Below, in pieces: positions 6,430 to 8,146 of a DNA stretch of 8,146 nucleotides (positions are counted from its first letter, which is position 1; the number at the start of each line of letters is the position of its first letter). The DNA is from JBCCRH01 sp039208045 (GTDB taxonomy: Bacteria; Bacteroidota; Bacteroidia; Chitinophagales; Saprospiraceae). The notes under the pieces were generated by a model. The model saw only the letters and a program-made list of their open reading frames with translations. It searched no databases and had not been told where the DNA came from. A program made the position numbers and the translations under genes. Where the stretch lies: the NCBI GenBank assembly GCA_039208045.1, contig JBCCRH010000292.1, positions 1-8,146 of the forward strand, written 5' to 3'.

Positions 6430-6460
6430 TAAATGTAGTTGATTCTATTTCTTTTTGCAA
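6430..6460 (-). promoter_or_regulatory. candidate promoter of the channel gene
   Basis: On the minus strand TTG (6460-6458), a 20-base spacer and TACATTTA (6437-6430) fit the Bacteroidota -33/-7 pattern, with one mismatch in TAnnTTTG. Transcription would start near 6424, giving a leader of about 145 bases that contains the hairpin. Confidence 0.4.
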
Positions 6461-6471
6461 CTCTGTTGCAA
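6455..6471. repeat. paired TTGCAA palindromes
   Basis: TTGCAA-CTCTG-TTGCAA: two copies of a self-complementary hexamer, 11 bases start to start, or about one helical turn. The first copy covers the TTG of the candidate -33 element of the channel gene, so a dimeric regulator bound here could affect that promoter. Confidence 0.5.
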
Positions 6472-6531
6472 TAATTTAATGTAAAAAAGGCGAATTAGTT
6501 TATTTTATTGACTCAGTGACCATAAATCAAA

Positions 6532-6584
6532 TTGTCAAAAAAATAATATGATAATCAGCTTTGTTTCTCTATTTTTGTCAAAAA
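6532..6584. repeat. direct repeat TTGTCAAAAA, two copies
   Basis: Identical ten-base copies occur at 6532-6541 and 6575-6584, 43 bases apart (about four helical turns). The second overlaps the end of the TATTTTTG element. AT-rich context raises the chance of coincidence. Confidence 0.45.
6570..6577 (+). promoter_or_regulatory. possible -7 promoter element of the OmpA-like gene
   Basis: TATTTTTG matches TAnnTTTG exactly and would give a leader of about 120 bases before ATG 6707. No -33 TTG is found at 17-23 bases upstream, and T-rich runs produce such matches easily. Confidence 0.28.
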
Positions 6585-6706
6585 GGCAATTATAATCTCC
6601 CCTAAGCAAAATATGACCTACGATTTTCCGTACTCTTAGAGAACAGCATTTCTTAGACAACCAGCACTTTAAGCTATTCTGCCGTTAGGTAAGGTAGAAC
6701 TACTAC

Positions 6707-8146
6707 ATGAAGAACAGCATCTTCCATATTATTGTACTCCTGCTCTCCTTCACGCCGAGCCTTTGGACTCAGTCACAGCGTTGGGAGTTAGGTCTTATGG
6801 GAGGTGGCAGTTTTTATAGCGGTGATTTGACCACAGGGGGGCTGTCACTACTGGACGAATTTAATCCTGCTGCTGGTTTGCTAATTCGTTATAATGCCCA
6901 CCCCGTACTCTCTGCCCGCACCACCATTACGTTTGGTCGCCTATCTGGAAATGATCTCAATGCGTCAAACAATGATTTTAGGATGTCGAGAGCCTTTGAA
7001 TTTAATACGCAATTTCAAGAATATGGCTTGGGTTTGGAATGGCATATTTTGGGTAAAAAGCGAAAAGCTAAGATCGCGAGCAAAGGCGTTTCCTTGTGGC
7101 CCTATGTCTTTGCGGGTGGTGCATTGTACCGGTATACTCCTGAGCCTAATTTTTCCAATACGTTACTGGCAGAGGATATTGGCAAGCTCATTATAGATGA
7201 TTTAGAGCAAGCCAAGCCCAATACTTCTTTTACTATACCCTTTGGTATAGGGGCCCAAATAGATGTAAATCCACAGTTTCATATTGGAGTAGAACTGGGC
7301 ATCCGCCCTGCCAGAACGGACTATCTAGATGGTATTAGCCTTACGGCCGAGCCCGATAATGATGATTGGTACAGCACCTTAATGGTACAATTTACCTATC
7401 GATTTGGGAAGCTCGACCGGGATAAGGATGGCGTTGCGGATAAAGAAGATGATTGCCCTTCTGTACCAGGTATTAAAAGCCTGAATGGCTGCCCCGATGC
7501 AGATGAAGATGGGCTGACAGATGCTATTGATAACTGCCCCGATGTAGCTGGCCCTTCCTCAATGGGTGGCTGCCCCGATACCGATGGCGATGGCATTGCA
7601 GACCGCGATGACCAATGTCCCGAGCAATTTGGCCCCTTATCGCACCAGGGCTGCCCCATCATCGATAGAGATGGAGATGGTGTCATCGATGAAGAAGATC
7701 AATGCCCTGACGTCCCCGGAAATTTAGCTGCTGGTGGCTGCCCAGTTGCCGATACGGATCAAGATGGTATTTTAGATAATTTTGATAAATGCCCGGGTGT
7801 GTTTGGCTTAGCTATCTTTGAAGGCTGCCCCGATACGGATGGTGATGGTATCGAAGATGCTAAAGATAAGTGCCCTGAAATTTTTGGTGATTTCGATGCA
7901 CAAGGATGTCCCCTCACTGAGGCCCCTAAGGATCTACTCACCCGCATCCAATCGCTATCGATCTTTTTTGGGAAGGATAGCTATAGCATAGCATTAGAAT
8001 ACTATCAAGATTTACAAGAAGTGGCTTCCTTTTTGGAGAAATATCCCGATTATTTCCTTACGGTAAATGGCTTTGCCGATAGTGCAGAAGGTAAAGATCG
8101 TGGCCGTCGATGGCTGGCTCAAAAAAGAGCACAGTCGATCGCTCAA
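6707..8146 (+). CDS. OmpA-family outer-membrane protein with thrombospondin type-3 repeats, 3' end outside window
   Basis: The frame is open for 480 codons to the right edge, so the protein is truncated here. An in-frame TAG at 6695 makes ATG 6707 the first possible ATG. Residues 1-24 are a signal peptide. Residues 25-233 form a glycine- and aromatic-rich domain beginning WELGLMGGGSFYSGDL and ending MVQFTYRFG, resembling the barrel-like N-terminal domain (DUF6089-like) of Bacteroidota outer-membrane proteins. Residues 237-402 are six calcium-binding-type TSP3 repeats. From about 410 an OmpA C-terminal domain begins: SIFFGKDS, then VNGFADSAEG with D458, and QKRAQSI with R474, the expected pair that binds diaminopimelate of peptidoglycan. 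The end of that domain is missing. It probably anchors the outer membrane to the cell wall, with the repeats as a rigid spacer. It is divergent from the channel gene. Confidence 0.92.
   Translation, partial: MKNSIFHIIVLLLSFTPSLWTQSQRWELGLMGGGSFYSGDLTTGGLSLLDEFNPAAGLLIRYNAHPVLSARTTITFGRLSGNDLNASNNDFRMSRAFEFNTQFQEYGLGLEWHILGKKRKAKIASKGVSLWPYVFAGGALYRYTPEPNFSNTLLAEDIGKLIIDDLEQAKPNTSFTIPFGIGAQIDVNPQFHIGVELGIRPARTDYLDGISLTAEPDNDDWYSTLMVQFTYRFGKLDRDKDGVADKEDDCPSVPGIKSLNGCPDADEDGLTDAIDNCPDVAGPSSMGGCPDTDGDGIADRDDQCPEQFGPLSHQGCPIIDRDGDGVIDEEDQCPDVPGNLAAGGCPVADTDQDGILDNFDKCPGVFGLAIFEGCPDTDGDGIEDAKDKCPEIFGDFDAQGCPLTEAPKDLLTRIQSLSIFFGKDSYSIALEYYQDLQEVASFLEKYPDYFLTVNGFADSAEGKDRGRRWLAQKRAQSIAQ
7415..7912 (+). 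repeat. six in-frame TSP3 repeats of the OmpA-like protein
   Basis: Six coding repeats of 27, 27, 27, 29, 29 and 27 residues share the pattern DxDxDGxxDxxDxCP, a short linker, then GCP. The regular aspartates are typical calcium ligands. Each repeat has two cysteines, twelve in total, which could form disulfides in the periplasm. Copies differ in sequence, so this is not a recent duplication. Confidence 0.9.

Larger units (their letters stand above)
6280..6706. other. AT-rich divergent intergenic region
   Basis: This 427-base gap separates the channel gene (minus) from the OmpA-like gene (plus). No credible protein frame is present: only very short frames with no family resemblance, such as 15 codons at 6549 and 8 at 6612. 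It contains a hairpin, a minus-strand promoter candidate, a TTGCAA pair, a TTGTCAAAAA direct repeat and one plus-strand -7 element, listed separately. The part from about 6600 to 6706 shows nothing further that I recognise. Confidence 0.8.

Noticed and set aside
6549..6635. Tiny frames in the divergent intergenic region
   Set aside because: Only 8 to 15 codons, without a family match or start signal; nothing supports translation.
7396..7947. Two minus-strand frames rich in serine, proline and glycine
   Set aside because: Antisense readings of the TSP3 repeats; their apparent repetition only reflects the coding repeat on the other strand.

Overview
The window looks like a piece of a Bacteroidota chromosome, probably from the Saprospiria/Lewinella-like side of the phylum; the taxon is inferred, not proven. 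The clues are an OmpA-family outer-membrane protein with thrombospondin type-3 repeats behind an N-terminal barrel-like domain, leaders without obvious Shine-Dalgarno sequences, and several intergenic matches to the Bacteroidota -7 promoter element TAnnTTTG. No tRNA, rRNA, insertion sequence, phage gene or CRISPR array was seen.

Layout. Positions 1-2901 (minus) hold the first 967 codons of a large UvrD/RecB/AddA-type superfamily 1A helicase that runs off the left edge. Two bases upstream of it lies a 4'-phosphopantetheinyl transferase (2904-3554, minus), so the two probably share a transcript. A short divergent promoter region (3555-3625) separates this pair from a seven-bladed WD40 propeller protein (3626-4540, plus). 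Next come a roughly 90-base C-rich, seven-base-period degenerate repeat and then dcd, dCTP deaminase (4667-5203, plus). The end of dcd overlaps by four bases the end of a convergent gene (5200-6279, minus) for a GluR0-like ligand-gated potassium channel: a periplasmic solute-binding domain interrupted by a TVGYGD pore. A 427-base AT-rich divergent intergenic region follows, with a hairpin, spaced repeats and promoter-like elements. The window ends inside an OmpA-family protein (6707 onward, plus).

The genes do not form one obvious pathway. The helicase (DNA repair/recombination) and Dcd (dUTP supply for dTTP synthesis) are housekeeping. The phosphopantetheinyl transferase activates carrier proteins, the channel is a probable ligand-sensing inner-membrane protein, and the OmpA-like protein probably ties the outer membrane to peptidoglycan. 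The WD40 protein has no assignable function beyond being a protein-interaction scaffold.

The most unusual items are the heptad repeat with its two G-quadruplex motifs in the probable dcd leader, and the prokaryotic glutamate-receptor-like channel, whose usual ligand-amine-binding acidic residue appears to be asparagine. I found no convincing new multi-gene system.
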